Shown here: positions 36,610 to 47,407 of the stretch, one piece after another
How positions within the stretch are numbered: the stretch's first letter is position 1
How the letters are laid out: each line of letters opens with the position of its first letter
Source of the DNA: Marinomonas pontica
Lineage (GTDB): Bacteria; Pseudomonadota; Gammaproteobacteria; Pseudomonadales; Marinomonadaceae
Direction of reading: 5' to 3'
DNA length: 64,000 nucleotides
NCBI RefSeq assembly: GCF_026191375.1
Contig: NZ_JAODTL010000043.1
Location: 1 to 64,000, forward strand
Program-made: the position numbers and the translations under genes
Notes under the pieces: model-generated
The model's database searches: none
Told to the model about the DNA's origin: nothing
What the model saw: the letters and a program-made list of their open reading frames with translations, nothing else

Positions 36610-37648
36610 TTGGAATTTTTAGCGGATTACGCGGGTTTTTTATTAAAGCTTTTGAGTGTGGCTTTGGTGATTGGTTTTCTTTTGGTGATGTTATCCAGTG
36701 GGAAGCGTAAATCCCAGCCAGGAAGTTTGTCGGTGGTTAAGTTAAATGAGCGTTATGACGCCATGAAAGAGGAGCTTGATCGCCAGTTACTGGACAAAAA
36801 GACGCTTAAAAATATTGAGAAAGAAAAGAAGAAAAAGGAAAAAGCAGAAAAAAATCGCAGAAAAGTCGTCTAACAACCCTGAAGAAGAGTCAAAGAAGCG
36901 ACTGTATGTTCTGGATTTTGACGGTGATATCAAAGCCTCTGCGGTTGAGTCAATGCGAGAAGAAATTACCGCTGTTTTGAGTGTTGCTAAGCCGCAAGAT
37001 GAAGTGGTGGTGCGATTAGAAAGTGGTGGCGGTGTAGTGCATGGTTACGGTTTGGCGGCTTCTCAGTTGCAACGTATTCGTGAGGCCAATATCCCGTTGA
37101 CGATTTGTGTCGATAAAGTGGCGGCCAGTGGTGGTTATATGATGGCCAGTGTTGCCGATAAAATCATTGCAGCCCCTTTTGCAATTCTTGGTTCTATTGG
37201 TGTGGTTGCTCAAATCCCCAATGTGCATCGATTGCTTGATAAAAGTTTGATTGATGTTGAGTTGCATACGGCAGGTAAATACAAGCGAACCTTAACGATG
37301 CTGGGTGAGAATACCGATGAAGGGCGTGAGAAGTTCAAGCAGGATTTGGAAGACACTCATGGGTTGTTTAAGCGTTTTGTGTCCACTCAGCGCCCGCAAC
37401 TTGATATTGAAGGTATTGCAACAGGTGATACATGGTATGGCTCTGAAGCGTTAGAAAATAAACTGATAGATCAAGTTATGACAAGTGATGCGTATTTGGT
37501 TTCGCATTACGATGCTGCGGAAGTCATACAGGTGGTTTATCAGCAGCCGAAAGGAGTGGCTGAGCGATTGGGCTTGTCATTTTTCTCAGCATTGGAGCAA
37601 AAAGCCGTGTCGTGGATTGGTCGATTGACTCAGACTCGAGGCTATTAA
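36610..37648 (+). pseudogene. sohB: Probable inner-membrane protease SohB (S49 family), frameshifted
   Basis: The start is TTG at 36610 after AGGGG. The first frame gives a membrane anchor (ADYAGFLLKLLSVALVIGFL) and a lysine-rich coiled segment, then fails in an A7 run (36848-36854). With one A fewer it continues IAEKSSNNPEEESKKRLYVL to a stop at 37648, about 345 residues, the family length. The S49 catalytic serine lies in VAASGGYMMAS and the lysine in HTAGKYKRTL. SohB is a signal-peptide-peptidase-like membrane protease. As read it is broken by one inserted base. Confidence 0.87.
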
Positions 37649-37687
37649 TTCATCCGAGTTCCCATGAGATGAGAGTGTCGAATACAA

Positions 37688-37724
37688 CAAAAATGGGAGG
37701 TACTTTGCATCTCCCATTTTTTAT
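37688..37724 (+). terminator. Intrinsic terminator after sohB
   Basis: AAAAATGGGAG and CTCCCATTTTTT form an 11-bp stem with an 11-base loop and a T-run; it can also act for the minus-strand csiV gene. Confidence 0.75.
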
Positions 37725-37751
37725 TTCTTAGCTGGCCAGCTCTACGGCTGT

Positions 37752-38545
37752 TTAGTTAGATAGCTCGTTGGTGCTTTCTAACTCTGTGTAATTCAAGCTT
37801 GCACCCGTTTCGGGGGCGACTGTTTGTAGGGCGATTTTTTCGATCGCGTCTTCCAGTTCGATCGGCTCAAAATACAGCAATGTGCCAATGGTTGGATGAT
37901 CAAGATAATTTACTTTTTGCTGGCGGTTTTGTTGCTTTGGTTCAGGGTTAGTACCAACGCTGGTTCAAACTCTTTAAATTCAGGTGCTGTGTTTGTGTTG
38001 GCTACTTGAAATGGTGAGGCACTCATTTCTGACAGTGTGTTGTGTGAGTCTGCTTGTACATAATCTGGAATGGTGAAGCTATCAAATAAATAATGTTGAT
38101 AATGTATGTCTGATTCCAAATAACGGCCCAATTTGATGGCGATATGGCCTGTTAGCTCTGGGTAGTTGTCTTTTGTTTGTTGGCTGTAAAATTCTTTTTC
38201 AATTCGATCGCCGGGGTATTTGAAAATCAACGTCCAGCTTTTGTTTACTAAGATGTTCACATGTCTGCCAATCTTTTCCTCTATGTTGCCAAATGGTGCC
38301 GCGTTGTCAGTCTCTTGAGAAGCGTCGTTTGCCGCCACGTCTTCGTCTGTCAGTCTGAGCAACTGCTTCGTTGATAAGACGTTTTTGTAATCGACCTGTT
38401 CAGTCGATTGGTTTTCAGGCCAGGTGAATGTCACAAGATAAGCTTGGTAGGCTCTGGCTGTGTCTGGGTTTATTTGCTCTTCTTCTGCGAAAAGTGTGGT
38501 ACTTATCAGGGAGAGTGATAAGGCGATCGTGAGTAAAGATTTCAA
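37752..38545 (-). pseudogene. csiV: CsiV family protein, frameshifted near the C-terminus
   Basis: The start at 38545 gives a signal peptide (MKSLLTIALSLSLISTTLFA). The body has IGRHVNILVNKSWTLIFKYP and HIAIKLGRYLESDIHYQHYL, as in CsiV, a periplasmic peptidoglycan-binding protein needed in Vibrio for PBP1A/LpoA function. The frame stops at 37910 in a run of A residues, where one more A gives KKVNYLDHPTIGTLLYFEPI and a stop at 37752 (about 264 residues). The YLDHP-G-L segment is the conserved C-terminal hallmark. It follows mfd on the same strand, as in Pseudomonas. Confidence 0.75.
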
Positions 38546-41500
38546 TGTAATAGTTCCAATGTCATGGTGGTTTGTTGGAAGCGCTCTTCGGCACTGTTCA
38601 TTGGTGTTAGGAATTTCAATGTGTCTGATCCGACTAACTTATAACGATCCGGTTTGGTTTGGATCAGTTTTATGAGTTTCATTGGATCAACGGGTGTTTT
38701 CGCGCTAAAGAATATTTTACCTTCTTTTGAGTTGGCTTCAATTTTGTTAATACCTAAGCTTTCGGCTTTCAACTTGAGCTCGGTTTGTCGGAAAAGGTTT
38801 TTCGTCGCATCAGGCAATAGGCCAAAGCGGTCGATCATTTCGACTTGAAGATCTTTTAATTCTTCGCTGCTCTTTGCGCTGGCTATGCGTTTATACAGGA
38901 TCAATCGTGAATGCACATCGCCTAGGTAGTCTTCAGGGATCAATGCTGGGACACGCAGGTTGATGTCTGTTTGTGCTGGAGAAGTGATGTCGATGTCGGG
39001 CGACTCACCATTTTTAAGCGATTTAACGGCTCTGTCTAACATGTCCATAAACAGTGAAAAGCCTACGTGTTCAATGTGCCCACTTTGGCCGTCACCGAGT
39101 AACTCACCTGTTCCCCGAATCTCCAAATCGTGAGTGGCCAGTGTGAAACCAGCGCCCAGTGTATCTGCTAATGTAATGGCCTCTAGGCGTTTCTCAGCAT
39201 CTCCCGTGACTTTGCGGTCGTTTGGGGTGAGCAGATAAGCGTATGCTTGATGATGAGATCGGCCGACTCGACCCCGCAATTGATGCAGCTGGGCTAAGCC
39301 AAACTTATCAGCACGTTCGATAATGATGGTGTTGGCATTTGGTATGTCGATGCCTGTTTCTATAATAGTAGAGCAGACCAGCACGTTGGCTCTTTTGTGG
39401 TAAAAGTCGGACATGACTTGCTCTAGCTCTCGCTCACGCATCTGACCATGGCCAACAATGACCCGTGCTTCGGGGATCAACTCTTCTAGTTCTTCAGCCG
39501 CTTTTTGGATGGTTTGAACTTCATTGTGTAAGTAGTAAACCTGTCCTCCACGATGCAGCTCCCGCAAAATGGCTTCTTTTATTTGGTGTTCGTCTTTTTG
39601 CTTAACGAACGTTTTTACAGACAGGCGTTTCGCTGGCGGTGTGGCAATAATCGACAAATCCCGAATGCCAGACAGTGACATGTTAAGTGTTCTTGGGATG
39701 GGGGTGGCGGTCAAGGTGAGAATGTCTACTTCTGCTCTCAGTGCTTTAAATTGCTCTTTTTGTTTGACGCCAAAGCGATGCTCTTCGTCGATGATGACCA
39801 GCCCTAAATTAGCGAACTTGACGTCACTTTGGATGAGTTTGTGAGTGCCAACAACAATGTCTGCTTTGCCAGATTCTAGTCGGTCAATTGCTGCGTTAGA
39901 TTGTTTGCCGGAGCGAAAGCGTGACAAGAGTTCGACTTCAACTGGCCAATCAGCAAATCTGTCGCAAAAATTTTCATAATGTTGCTGAGCCAGCAGTGTG
40001 GTTGGCACTAATACTGCCACTTGCTTGCCATCTTGTACGGCGAGGAAGGCGGCGCGCATGGCGACTTCCGTTTTACCAAACCCCACGTCACCACACACCA
40101 AGCGGTCCATTGGTTTTTTCGAAGACATGTCTTTCATTACGGCATCAATGGCCATTTGCTGGTCTGGGGTTTCTTCAAATGGAAAGCCCGCAGCAAACAA
40201 TTCGTATTGGTCATCGGGTTTGGCGAAAGCGTAACCCACACGGGCTTCTCGCTGAGCGTAAATTTCTAATAGTTCCGCGGCGGTATCACGGGCTTTTTCA
40301 GCGGCTTTTTGTTTTGCGACACTCCACTTGTCGGTACCCAGTTTGTGTAGTGGAGCGGTGTCTTCATCTGCGCCTGTGTAGCGAGAAATAAGCTGCAAAG
40401 ACGAAACGGGCACATACAGTTTTGCGTCATTCGCGTAACCGAGAGTCAGTAATTCGGTTTCTTGTCCGTCTATTTCGAGGTTGGTGAGCCCTAAATAGCG
40501 ACCTACGCCATGATCAATGTGCACAACCGGGGCGTTAAGTCTCAGTTCGGTGAGGTTGCGAATAATCGCGTCCTCGCTGATGTTGTTGTGTTTATTCCGT
40601 CGGCGATGCTGAGAAACACGCTCGCCCAATATCTCACTTTCCGGAATGAGAACGACCTCGTCACCGATCACAAACCCACGACCTATGTTGCCTTCAGTAA
40701 TAGCGAGGCCTTTGGTTGACTTTGTAAATGCGGCCCAGTTTTCAACGTGTTTGGGTTTGATGTTGTGCTTTTTAGCAATTCTAATAGTGCTTCTCGGCGA
40801 CCGGCTGATTCGGCAACAATCAATACTCTGGCCGTGGTTTGTGCTAAGAAGGTTTGAAGTTTGCTGAGTGGTTGAGCGGCTTTGGAGTCTATTTTGACGT
40901 TTTCCAAAGCCTTATAAATCGTGTGCTCGCCTTCGTTTGAGAAAATGGCATTAGGTATATTGATTTAGCAGCCCGAAAAGCTCGTCTTCTTTTAGGCAGA
41001 TTTCGTCCGGTTTGAGAATGGGGCGCTCAATGTTGTAGTTCAACGATTCGTGTCGACTGCGGTAATCTAGCTGAATGCTGGCAAATTGATCGTTGAAATT
41101 ATTGGATCGAATAATCAGGGTGTTATCTGGCAGATAGTCGAAGACACTGGCGGTTTTTCAAAGAAAGAGGCAGGTAATATTCAATGCCTGCCGGGATTAT
41201 CCCGCTGGAGATGTCTTGGTAAAGGGGGCTAGACAGTGGGTCTGCGTCAAAGCGTTCTCGGAAAGCCTGTCTAAAGTGTTGGATGCCCTGAGGTGTGGTC
41301 GGAAACTCTTTGGCTGGCAGCATTTTTATTTCAGTGACTTTGCTGATGCTGCGTTGGGTTTCAGGATCGAACCAGCGAATGGACTCTATTTCGTTGTCAA
41401 ACCAGTCAATTCGTATGGGGCTTTCTGCTCCCATTGGGAAAACGTCCATCAGTGCGCCGCGGATCGCATATTCGCCATGTTCGTGTACGTTGTCTACATT

Positions 41501-41953
41501 TAAGTAGCCTGCGTTGGTGAGCTTTCTGGAAAGTTGCTCTAAGGGTAATTCTTGTCCTTCACTTAAGTGAAAACGTTGGGCGTCAAGGTGTTGCTTTGGG
41601 CAAAGGCGAGTCAGACATGACGCAACAGTGGTTAATACAATCGGGTTTTTCGTTTCTGTCAGTTTTGCCAGTGTTTCGAGGCGCTGCGAAATGATGTCTT
41701 GATGAGGGGAGAAAGCATCATAGGGGAGTGTTTCCCAATCACTAAATCGTAAAATCTCGCTGTTTTTTTGATTTAAAAACTGTATTTCGTCTTCAAGCTC
41801 GTTGAGTTCAGCAACGGTGTTTGCCATGAATAGAATAGGTTGTTTGTGCTGCGCCGCAATGGCTAATATTTGCAGCGCTGAACGACTGCCATCTATGCCA
41901 TGGATTAGATTTTTGAAGCCGGGCTTTTGAGTGATTGAGACAGATTCTGACAT
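38542..41953 (-). pseudogene. mfd: Transcription-repair coupling factor Mfd, three frameshifts
   Basis: Mfd removes stalled RNA polymerase and recruits UvrA. The piece from 41953 (MSESVSITQKPGFKNLIHGI) is the UvrB-like N-terminal region (TVAELNELEDEIQFL, LPYDAFSPHQDIISQRLETL). It is followed after shifts near 41160, 40958 and in an A5 run at 40769-40773 by segments that continue without loss: FFEKTASVFDYLPDNTLIIR, NAIFSNEGEHTIYKALENVK, and KKHNIKPKHVENWAAFTKST. The long last frame has the polymerase-interaction domain (VHIDHGVGRY) and the helicase motifs GDVGFGKTEV, DEEHRFGV and QLRGRVGRS. The corrected length is about 1137 residues, full length. Three independent indels in one conserved gene point to base-calling errors, though decay cannot be excluded. 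Confidence 0.9.
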
Positions 41954-41954
41954 G

Positions 41955-42332
41955 TTAGGCTTGTGGTTCTCTTGTGGCGGACAAGGTTAAGGATACAGAG
42001 TCAGCAAAGCGCAAAGCGTGTGGCTTAGCTACTTCGACCTTTGCAAAAGTGACGTGATCGGCAGACATACAAAGTGCGAGTAGGTCGGCGGTTAGCTTTT
42101 CGAGTAAAAGAAAGCGGTTGTTTTCAGTGTGCGCTATCATTTCTTTGCAGATGGTTCGATAGTTTACGGCTTTTTCCACGTTGTCGGTGTCGTACGCTTG
42201 GGTTGCAGGGTAATGAATCCATGCATTGATGATGACGTCTTGTTTATTCTCTTTTTCTGATTCATTGAATCCTATATAGGTTCGTAAACGTAAGTTTTTA
42301 ATGTGGATTTGAGCTTCAGGTTTGATCATCAC
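41955..42332 (-). CDS. folX: Dihydroneopterin triphosphate 2'-epimerase
   Basis: A 125-residue member of the FolB/FolX tunnel-fold family. IHIKNLRLRTYIGFNESEKE, IHYPATQAYD, ENNRFLLLEKLT and KPHALRFADSVSLTLS match FolX rather than FolB. It epimerises dihydroneopterin triphosphate at C2' on the way to dihydromonapterin. It ends one base before the mfd start, an arrangement that suggests cotranscription. The second ATG (42329) is an equally possible start. Confidence 0.87.
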   Translation of the reverse strand: MMIKPEAQIHIKNLRLRTYIGFNESEKENKQDVIINAWIHYPATQAYDTDNVEKAVNYRTICKEMIAHTENNRFLLLEKLTADLLALCMSADHVTFAKVEVAKPHALRFADSVSLTLSATREPQA

Positions 42333-42766
42333 TTTCTTCCGTGTTCTGGCCTACAAGTATTGAGGCGATATTGTGTCGTTTTAGATTGGGGATGGCAACT
42401 CACTATAGTACGAGGTGAAGCGTTGTTTGGATTGATTTGCTTGAATTTTATGTATTCATGCTCGATCTAAATCTATTTTCGGGGTGTTTTTCGTAATAAA
42501 ACAACAAACAAATGGTTTTTTTTGGGCCTGCAAGTACGGTAATAAGGACAAAGTAGTACTTTTAAATAAAAGTTGGTGCTTAAAGACGGCGTCATGAGCT
42601 GGTCAATGGCAGGAATGATCTTTATAATACGTCGGTTTTTTGGTGAAGTGAGTTTGCGTTTTACAATGTCTTTAATGTCGTTGTTCGTTCATGCATGATT
42701 TCCCGGAGGGGGTGTGAGCAATTCGCATTACGCTTTTTGTGTTCAATTTATTGTTGGGCAGAACAT
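42333..42766. other. Intergenic region upstream of nqrA
   Basis: A 434-base gap between divergent folX and nqrA. It holds a plausible sigma-70 promoter (42600-42628) but no gene I can support. A GGAGGGGGTG at 42705-42714 looks like a ribosome-binding site but leads only to short frames (for example a GTG frame overlapping the nqrA start out of phase), which I do not call. Confidence 0.5.
42600..42628 (+). promoter_or_regulatory. Predicted sigma-70 promoter of the nqr operon
   Basis: TGGTCA (4 of 6 to the -35 consensus), a 17-base spacer and a perfect TATAAT, 139 bases upstream of the nqrA ATG. Confidence 0.55.
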
Positions 42767-44104
42767 ATGTATAAAATTACAAAAGGCCTAGATCTACCGA
42801 TCTCAGGTGCTCCCAATCAAGTGATTGAGGCGGCTGCTGTTGCTAAAACGGTTGCTGTTATCGGTCCTGACTATCATGGAATGAAACCCACCATGTTAGT
42901 TAAGGAAGGGGATAAGGTTAAAAAAGGTCAAGTTATCTTTACAGATAAGAAAACGGAAGGCGTGAAATACACGGCTCCTGCTTCTGGTACGATAACGGCG
43001 ATCAACCGTGGCGAAAGACGTGTTTTTCAATCGATTGTCATTAATGTAGAAGGCAACGAGTCTGAAACCTTCGCTTCTTATTCTGGTTCAGAGTTGAAAT
43101 CTCTAGAGCGCAGCAAAGTCGTAGATAATCTGGTTGACTCTGGATTATGGACCGCATTTCGCACTCGCCCATTCTCTAAAGTGCCTGAAATAGCGTCCGC
43201 GCCACGTTCTATTTTTGTTACCGCTATTGACACTAACCCTCTTGCTGCTTCCCCTGAAGTTGTGCTTGCAGATCAAGCCGAAGCATTTGCTGACGGCCTG
43301 ACTGTATTGACGCGTTTGACGGAAGGTAAGGTGTTTCTATGTAAAGCACCTGGAGCAAAAATTCCCACTACGTCAGATGTGACGGTAGAAGAATTTGCGG
43401 GTGTTCACCCAGCGGGTCTTGCTGGTACACACATTCATTTCCTTGATCCAGTAAGCGATAAAAAAACAGTATGGTCAATTAACTACCAAGATGTTGTAGC
43501 GATCGGCAAACTGTTTGTTACGGGTGAATTGAGTGTCGAGCGTGTTGTGGCTGTTGCTGGTCCTCAAGTTAAAAAGCCGCGTTTGCTTCGTACTCAAGTT
43601 GGTGCCAATTTAGACGGTCTTTTGGCTGGCGAGTTAGCAGAGGGAGATAACCGAGTTATTTCTGGGTCTGTGCTTTCTGGTCGTAACGCTAAAGGGCCTT
43701 ACGCTTTCTTGGGTCGTTACCATAGCCAGGTGTCTGTATTGCTAGAAGGTCGTGAGCGTCAAATGATGCATTACCTTCGTGCCGGTGTAGAAAAACATTC
43801 TATTATGAATGTGTTCTTGTCAAAACTCACTGGTAAAAAATCATTCGATATGACAACCACTACCAATGGTAGTGATCGTACTATGTTGCCGTTGGGTAAT
43901 TTTGAGCGCGTTATGCCGCTTGATATTCTGCCAACTCAACTGCTACGAGCGTTGGTTGTGAATGATACAGAGCAGGCTCAAAAGCTTGGTGCGCTTGAGT
44001 TGGACGATGAAGATTTGGCTTTGTGTACTTACAGTTGCTCAGGTAAGTTCGAATATGGTCCGATCCTTCGTGATTGCCTAACTCTAATAGAGAAAGAGGG
44101 TTAA
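42767..44104 (+). CDS. nqrA: Na+-translocating NADH:quinone reductase subunit A
   Basis: A 445-residue peripheral subunit on the cytoplasmic side, which takes part in ubiquinone binding. The start at 42767 ([16 protein letters not shown]) fits the family N-terminus exactly; the frame is open 24 codons further up but that extension has no family match. [18 protein letters not shown] is the biotinyl-lipoyl-like segment and [17 protein letters not shown] is highly conserved. It is the first gene of nqrABCDEF, ending 3 bases before nqrB. Confidence 0.95.
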   Translation: MYKITKGLDLPISGAPNQVIEAAAVAKTVAVIGPDYHGMKPTMLVKEGDKVKKGQVIFTDKKTEGVKYTAPASGTITAINRGERRVFQSIVINVEGNESETFASYSGSELKSLERSKVVDNLVDSGLWTAFRTRPFSKVPEIASAPRSIFVTAIDTNPLAASPEVVLADQAEAFADGLTVLTRLTEGKVFLCKAPGAKIPTTSDVTVEEFAGVHPAGLAGTHIHFLDPVSDKKTVWSINYQDVVAIGKLFVTGELSVERVVAVAGPQVKKPRLLRTQVGANLDGLLAGELAEGDNRVISGSVLSGRNAKGPYAFLGRYHSQVSVLLEGRERQMMHYLRAGVEKHSIMNVFLSKLTGKKSFDMTTTTNGSDRTMLPLGNFERVMPLDILPTQLLRALVVNDTEQAQKLGALELDDEDLALCTYSCSGKFEYGPILRDCLTLIEKEG

Positions 44105-44107
44105 TTC

Positions 44108-45304
44108 ATGGGGCTTAGAAAAGTACTCGATAAAATAGAACCTGAGTTTCACTCAGGTGGTAAATATGAAAAATGGTATGCACTGTTCGAAGCAGTAGAT
44201 ACGATTTTTTATCGTCCAAGTTCTGTTACTAAAAATGGTTCACATGTTCGTGATGCGGTTGATATGAAGCGCATTATGATTTTGGTGTGGATGTGTACCT
44301 TCCCTGCGATGTTCTTTGGTATGTATAACATTGGCTTCCAAGCGAATACTGCAATGGAAGCGATGGGAGTGGCACCTGCCGACTCTTGGCGTCATGCCAT
44401 TATCGGTGGCTTGACCAGCTACAGTGCGTCAAGTATTTGGGACAACATGATTTACGGCGCAATGTACTTCTTGCCTGTGTATCTTGTTACTTTTGTGGTT
44501 GGTGGCTTCTGGGAAGTGTTGTTTGCTTCTGTGCGTAAGCATGAAGTTAACGAAGGTTTCTTTGTAACCTCTATCTTATTCTCTCTTTCTTTGCCTGCAA
44601 CTGTGCCTTTATGGCAGGTCGCTCTTGGTATCACCTTTGGTGTTGTCTTGGCGAAAGAGGTGTTTGGTGGAACAGGTAAAAACTTCCTTAACCCAGCACT
44701 AGCGGGTCGTGCTTTCCTATTCTTTGCGTACCCAGCATCTATGTCTGGTGATGCGGTTTGGACAGCTGTAGACGGGTTCTCTGGTGCGACAGCGCTAAGT
44801 CAACTTGCTGCCGATGGTGTGGCAGGTCTTACCGTTGCTTGGTCTGATGCATTCTTTGGCTTTATTCAGGGCTCAATGGGTGAAACATCGACTTTGGCTA
44901 TCTTGATCGGTGGCGGCGCATTGCTTGTGATGAGAATCGCTGCATGGCGTATTGTTGCTGGTGTTATGTTGGGCATGATTCTGACCTCTGCATTGTTTAA
45001 TGTTATTGGTTCTGACAGCAACCCAATGTTTGCAACGCCTTGGTATTGGCACCTTGTTTTGGGTGGTTTTGCCTTTGGTATGATGTACATGGCTACGGAT
45101 CCAGTATCTGCGTCAATGACGAACCGTGGTAAGTGGTTCTATGGTGCGTTGATTGGTTTGATGGTTGTGCTGATTCGTGTTGTTAACCCTGCATACCCAG
45201 AAGGTATGATGTTGGCAATTCTTTTCGCGAATTTGTTTGCGCCATTTATTGACCACTTTGTTGTTCAGGCAAACATTAAACGGAGGATTGCACGCAATGG
45301 CTAG
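44108..45304 (+). CDS. nqrB: Na+-translocating NADH:quinone reductase subunit B
   Basis: A 398-residue membrane subunit with about ten segments. [11 protein letters not shown] carries the flavinylation motif with FMN on T228, added by ApbE (encoded downstream). [24 protein letters not shown] residues ([20 protein letters not shown]) are conserved in NqrB/RnfD. It houses part of the Na+ channel, riboflavin and quinone sites. The last 8 bases overlap nqrC. Confidence 0.95.
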   Translation: MGLRKVLDKIEPEFHSGGKYEKWYALFEAVDTIFYRPSSVTKNGSHVRDAVDMKRIMILVWMCTFPAMFFGMYNIGFQANTAMEAMGVAPADSWRHAIIGGLTSYSASSIWDNMIYGAMYFLPVYLVTFVVGGFWEVLFASVRKHEVNEGFFVTSILFSLSLPATVPLWQVALGITFGVVLAKEVFGGTGKNFLNPALAGRAFLFFAYPASMSGDAVWTAVDGFSGATALSQLAADGVAGLTVAWSDAFFGFIQGSMGETSTLAILIGGGALLVMRIAAWRIVAGVMLGMILTSALFNVIGSDSNPMFATPWYWHLVLGGFAFGMMYMATDPVSASMTNRGKWFYGALIGLMVVLIRVVNPAYPEGMMLAILFANLFAPFIDHFVVQANIKRRIARNG

Positions 45305-46094
45305 CAGTAACGATAGTATTAAAAAGACCATTATAGTTGCTTTATCTTTGTGTTTGGTTTGTTCTATTTTTGTTGCTGCTGCAGCAGTAGGTCTTAAGCC
45401 TATTCAGAACACCAATAAAGATTTAGACCGTAAACGCAATATTTTATCGGCTGCTAGCATGCTTGAACCAGGCAAGTCAGTTGATGAGATTTTCAAATCG
45501 GTTGAAACTCGTATTGTGAACTTGCAAACAGGTCAGTTTGCGACACAAGAAGAGCTTCAGACTGCAGGGATCAATGTAGCAACATTTGATCAGCAAGCAG
45601 CGGCCAAAGATCCAAGTTTATCGGTTTCATTGAAAGGTAATGATCCGGCAGGTATTAAGCGCCGTTCAAACTTTTCTGCGGTTTACCTTGTGAAGTCTGG
45701 CGATAATATTGATCGCATCATTCTGCCAGTGCATGGCTACGGCTTATGGTCCACTATGTATGGCTTTATGGCGTTAAAGAATGACTTCAATACCGTGATA
45801 GGTTTTGGTTTTTATGACCAAGCCGAAACACCTGGATTGGGTGGTGAGGTTGATAATCCTAACTGGAAAGCCCTGTGGAAAGGCAAGAAAGTCTATGATG
45901 ACCAAGGTGAGGCTGTTATTCAGCTTGCCAAAGGTGGTGTAGATAGCTCTGATCCTAAAGCCATGTACAAAGTAGATGGTCTATCAGGTGCGACATTGAC
46001 AAGCCGTGGGGTGACTCATCTTGTTCAGTACTGGTTAGGTCAAGAAGGTTTTGGACCTTTCTTGTCTCAGCTGCGTAGCGAAGGAGTTCAATAA
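45297..46094 (+). CDS. nqrC: Na+-translocating NADH:quinone reductase subunit C
   Basis: A 265-residue subunit with one N-terminal membrane anchor ([20 protein letters not shown]) and a large periplasmic domain. [12 protein letters not shown] holds the covalent FMN threonine (T233). The start at 45297 follows a CGGAGG site and gives the family N-terminus; a longer in-frame start at 45237 lies inside nqrB and is rejected. Its stop overlaps the nqrD ATG by one base. Confidence 0.94.
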   Translation: MASSNDSIKKTIIVALSLCLVCSIFVAAAAVGLKPIQNTNKDLDRKRNILSAASMLEPGKSVDEIFKSVETRIVNLQTGQFATQEELQTAGINVATFDQQAAAKDPSLSVSLKGNDPAGIKRRSNFSAVYLVKSGDNIDRIILPVHGYGLWSTMYGFMALKNDFNTVIGFGFYDQAETPGLGGEVDNPNWKALWKGKKVYDDQGEAVIQLAKGGVDSSDPKAMYKVDGLSGATLTSRGVTHLVQYWLGQEGFGPFLSQLRSEGVQ

Positions 46095-46756
46095 TGTCTG
46101 ATGTGAAAAAAGTCCTTTTTGGGCCGATTCTTGCCAATAATCCTATTGCATTGCAAATATTAGGTATTTGTTCTGCATTGGCGGTGACAAGTAGTTTGAG
46201 TGTCAGTTTGGTTATGGCAATCGCCTTAACTCTGGTAACGGCTTTCTCAAGCTTTTTTATTGCGATTATTCGTAGCCATATTCCAAACAGTATTCGTATC
46301 ATTGTTCAGATGATCATCATTGCTTCTTTGGTAATTGTGGTAGATCAGGTTTTGAAAGCATTTGCTTACGAAATCAGTAAACAGCTTTCTGTATTCGTTG
46401 GTCTTATCATTACGAACTGTATCGTAATGGGGCGCGCAGAAGCGTTTGCGATGAAGAATGGTCCTGTCATGAGTTTTGTTGATGGCATTGGTAATGGTTT
46501 GGGTTATAGCGCTATGTTGATCATAGTTGCTTTCTTCCGTGAATTGTTGGGTGCTGGCAAACTTTTTGGCGTGGAAATATTTGCTACTGTTCAGAATGGT
46601 GGTTGGTATCAGCCAAACGGTTTGATGTTGCTTCCACCTAGCGCATTCTTCGTTATTGGTTTGGTTATTTGGGCTTTGCGTTCTTACAAGAAAGAGCAAG
46701 TTGAAGAGCCTGAATTCAAGATTGCAGCGAATTCTCGTTCTCAGGAGGCGCTATAA
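46094..46756 (+). CDS. nqrD: Na+-translocating NADH:quinone reductase subunit D
   Basis: A 220-residue membrane subunit with six segments. [16 protein letters not shown] contains the conserved cysteine that, with NqrE cysteines, holds an iron centre within the membrane. [20 protein letters not shown] is the family N-terminus. It is joined to nqrC by a TAATG overlap and to nqrE without a gap. Confidence 0.95.
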   Translation: MSDVKKVLFGPILANNPIALQILGICSALAVTSSLSVSLVMAIALTLVTAFSSFFIAIIRSHIPNSIRIIVQMIIIASLVIVVDQVLKAFAYEISKQLSVFVGLIITNCIVMGRAEAFAMKNGPVMSFVDGIGNGLGYSAMLIIVAFFRELLGAGKLFGVEIFATVQNGGWYQPNGLMLLPPSAFFVIGLVIWALRSYKKEQVEEPEFKIAANSRSQEAL

Positions 46757-47365
46757 ATGGAACATTTAATAAGTCTATTTGTTAAGGCTGTTTTTGTTGA
46801 AAACATGGCGTTAGCTTTCTTCCTTGGTATGTGTACCTTTTTGGCATTGTCCAAAAAAGTAGAAACGGCGATAGGTTTGGGCATAGCGGTTGTTGTTGTT
46901 TTGGCAATCACGGTTCCTCTGAACAACTTGTTGTACCAAAATCTATTGGTAGATGGCGCGCTTGAGTGGGCTGGTTTACCAGGTGTTGATCTTAGTTTTC
47001 TAGGTCTATTGAGCTACATTGGTGTTATTGCCGCTGTGGTTCAAATTTTGGAAATGACTTTGGATAAATACATGCCAGCGCTGTACAACGCGCTTGGTGT
47101 GTTTTTACCACTTATCACAGTAAACTGCGCCATCATGGGTGCGTCACTGTTCATGGTTGAGCGTGATTACAACTTCGGTGAAAGTGTTGTTTACGGTGTG
47201 GGTGCTGGTGTTGGTTGGGCGTTGGCAATTGCTGCGCTAGCTGGTATTCGGGAGAAACTTAAATATTCAGATGTTCCTGCAGGTCTACGTGGTCTTGGTA
47301 TCACGTTCATCACTGTTGGTCTAATGAGTTTAGGTTTTATGTCATTTTCTGGTGTGCAGCTTTAA
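46757..47365 (+). CDS. nqrE: Na+-translocating NADH:quinone reductase subunit E
   Basis: A 202-residue membrane subunit with six segments, homologous to NqrD but inserted in the opposite direction. [20 protein letters not shown] and [20 protein letters not shown] carry the conserved cysteines for the iron centre shared with NqrD. It begins directly after the nqrD stop codon. GGAG from the nqrD end serves as its ribosome-binding site. Confidence 0.95.
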   Translation: MEHLISLFVKAVFVENMALAFFLGMCTFLALSKKVETAIGLGIAVVVVLAITVPLNNLLYQNLLVDGALEWAGLPGVDLSFLGLLSYIGVIAAVVQILEMTLDKYMPALYNALGVFLPLITVNCAIMGASLFMVERDYNFGESVVYGVGAGVGWALAIAALAGIREKLKYSDVPAGLRGLGITFITVGLMSLGFMSFSGVQL

Positions 47366-47407
47366 TTGGCTGCGCATACAGGCAACCAAGAATAAGGTTT
47401 AACTAAC

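Noticed and set aside
42695-42766. 24-codon N-terminal extension of NqrA
   Set aside because: It is in frame but adds cysteine-rich sequence with no match to NqrA; the ATG at 42767 gives the conserved start.
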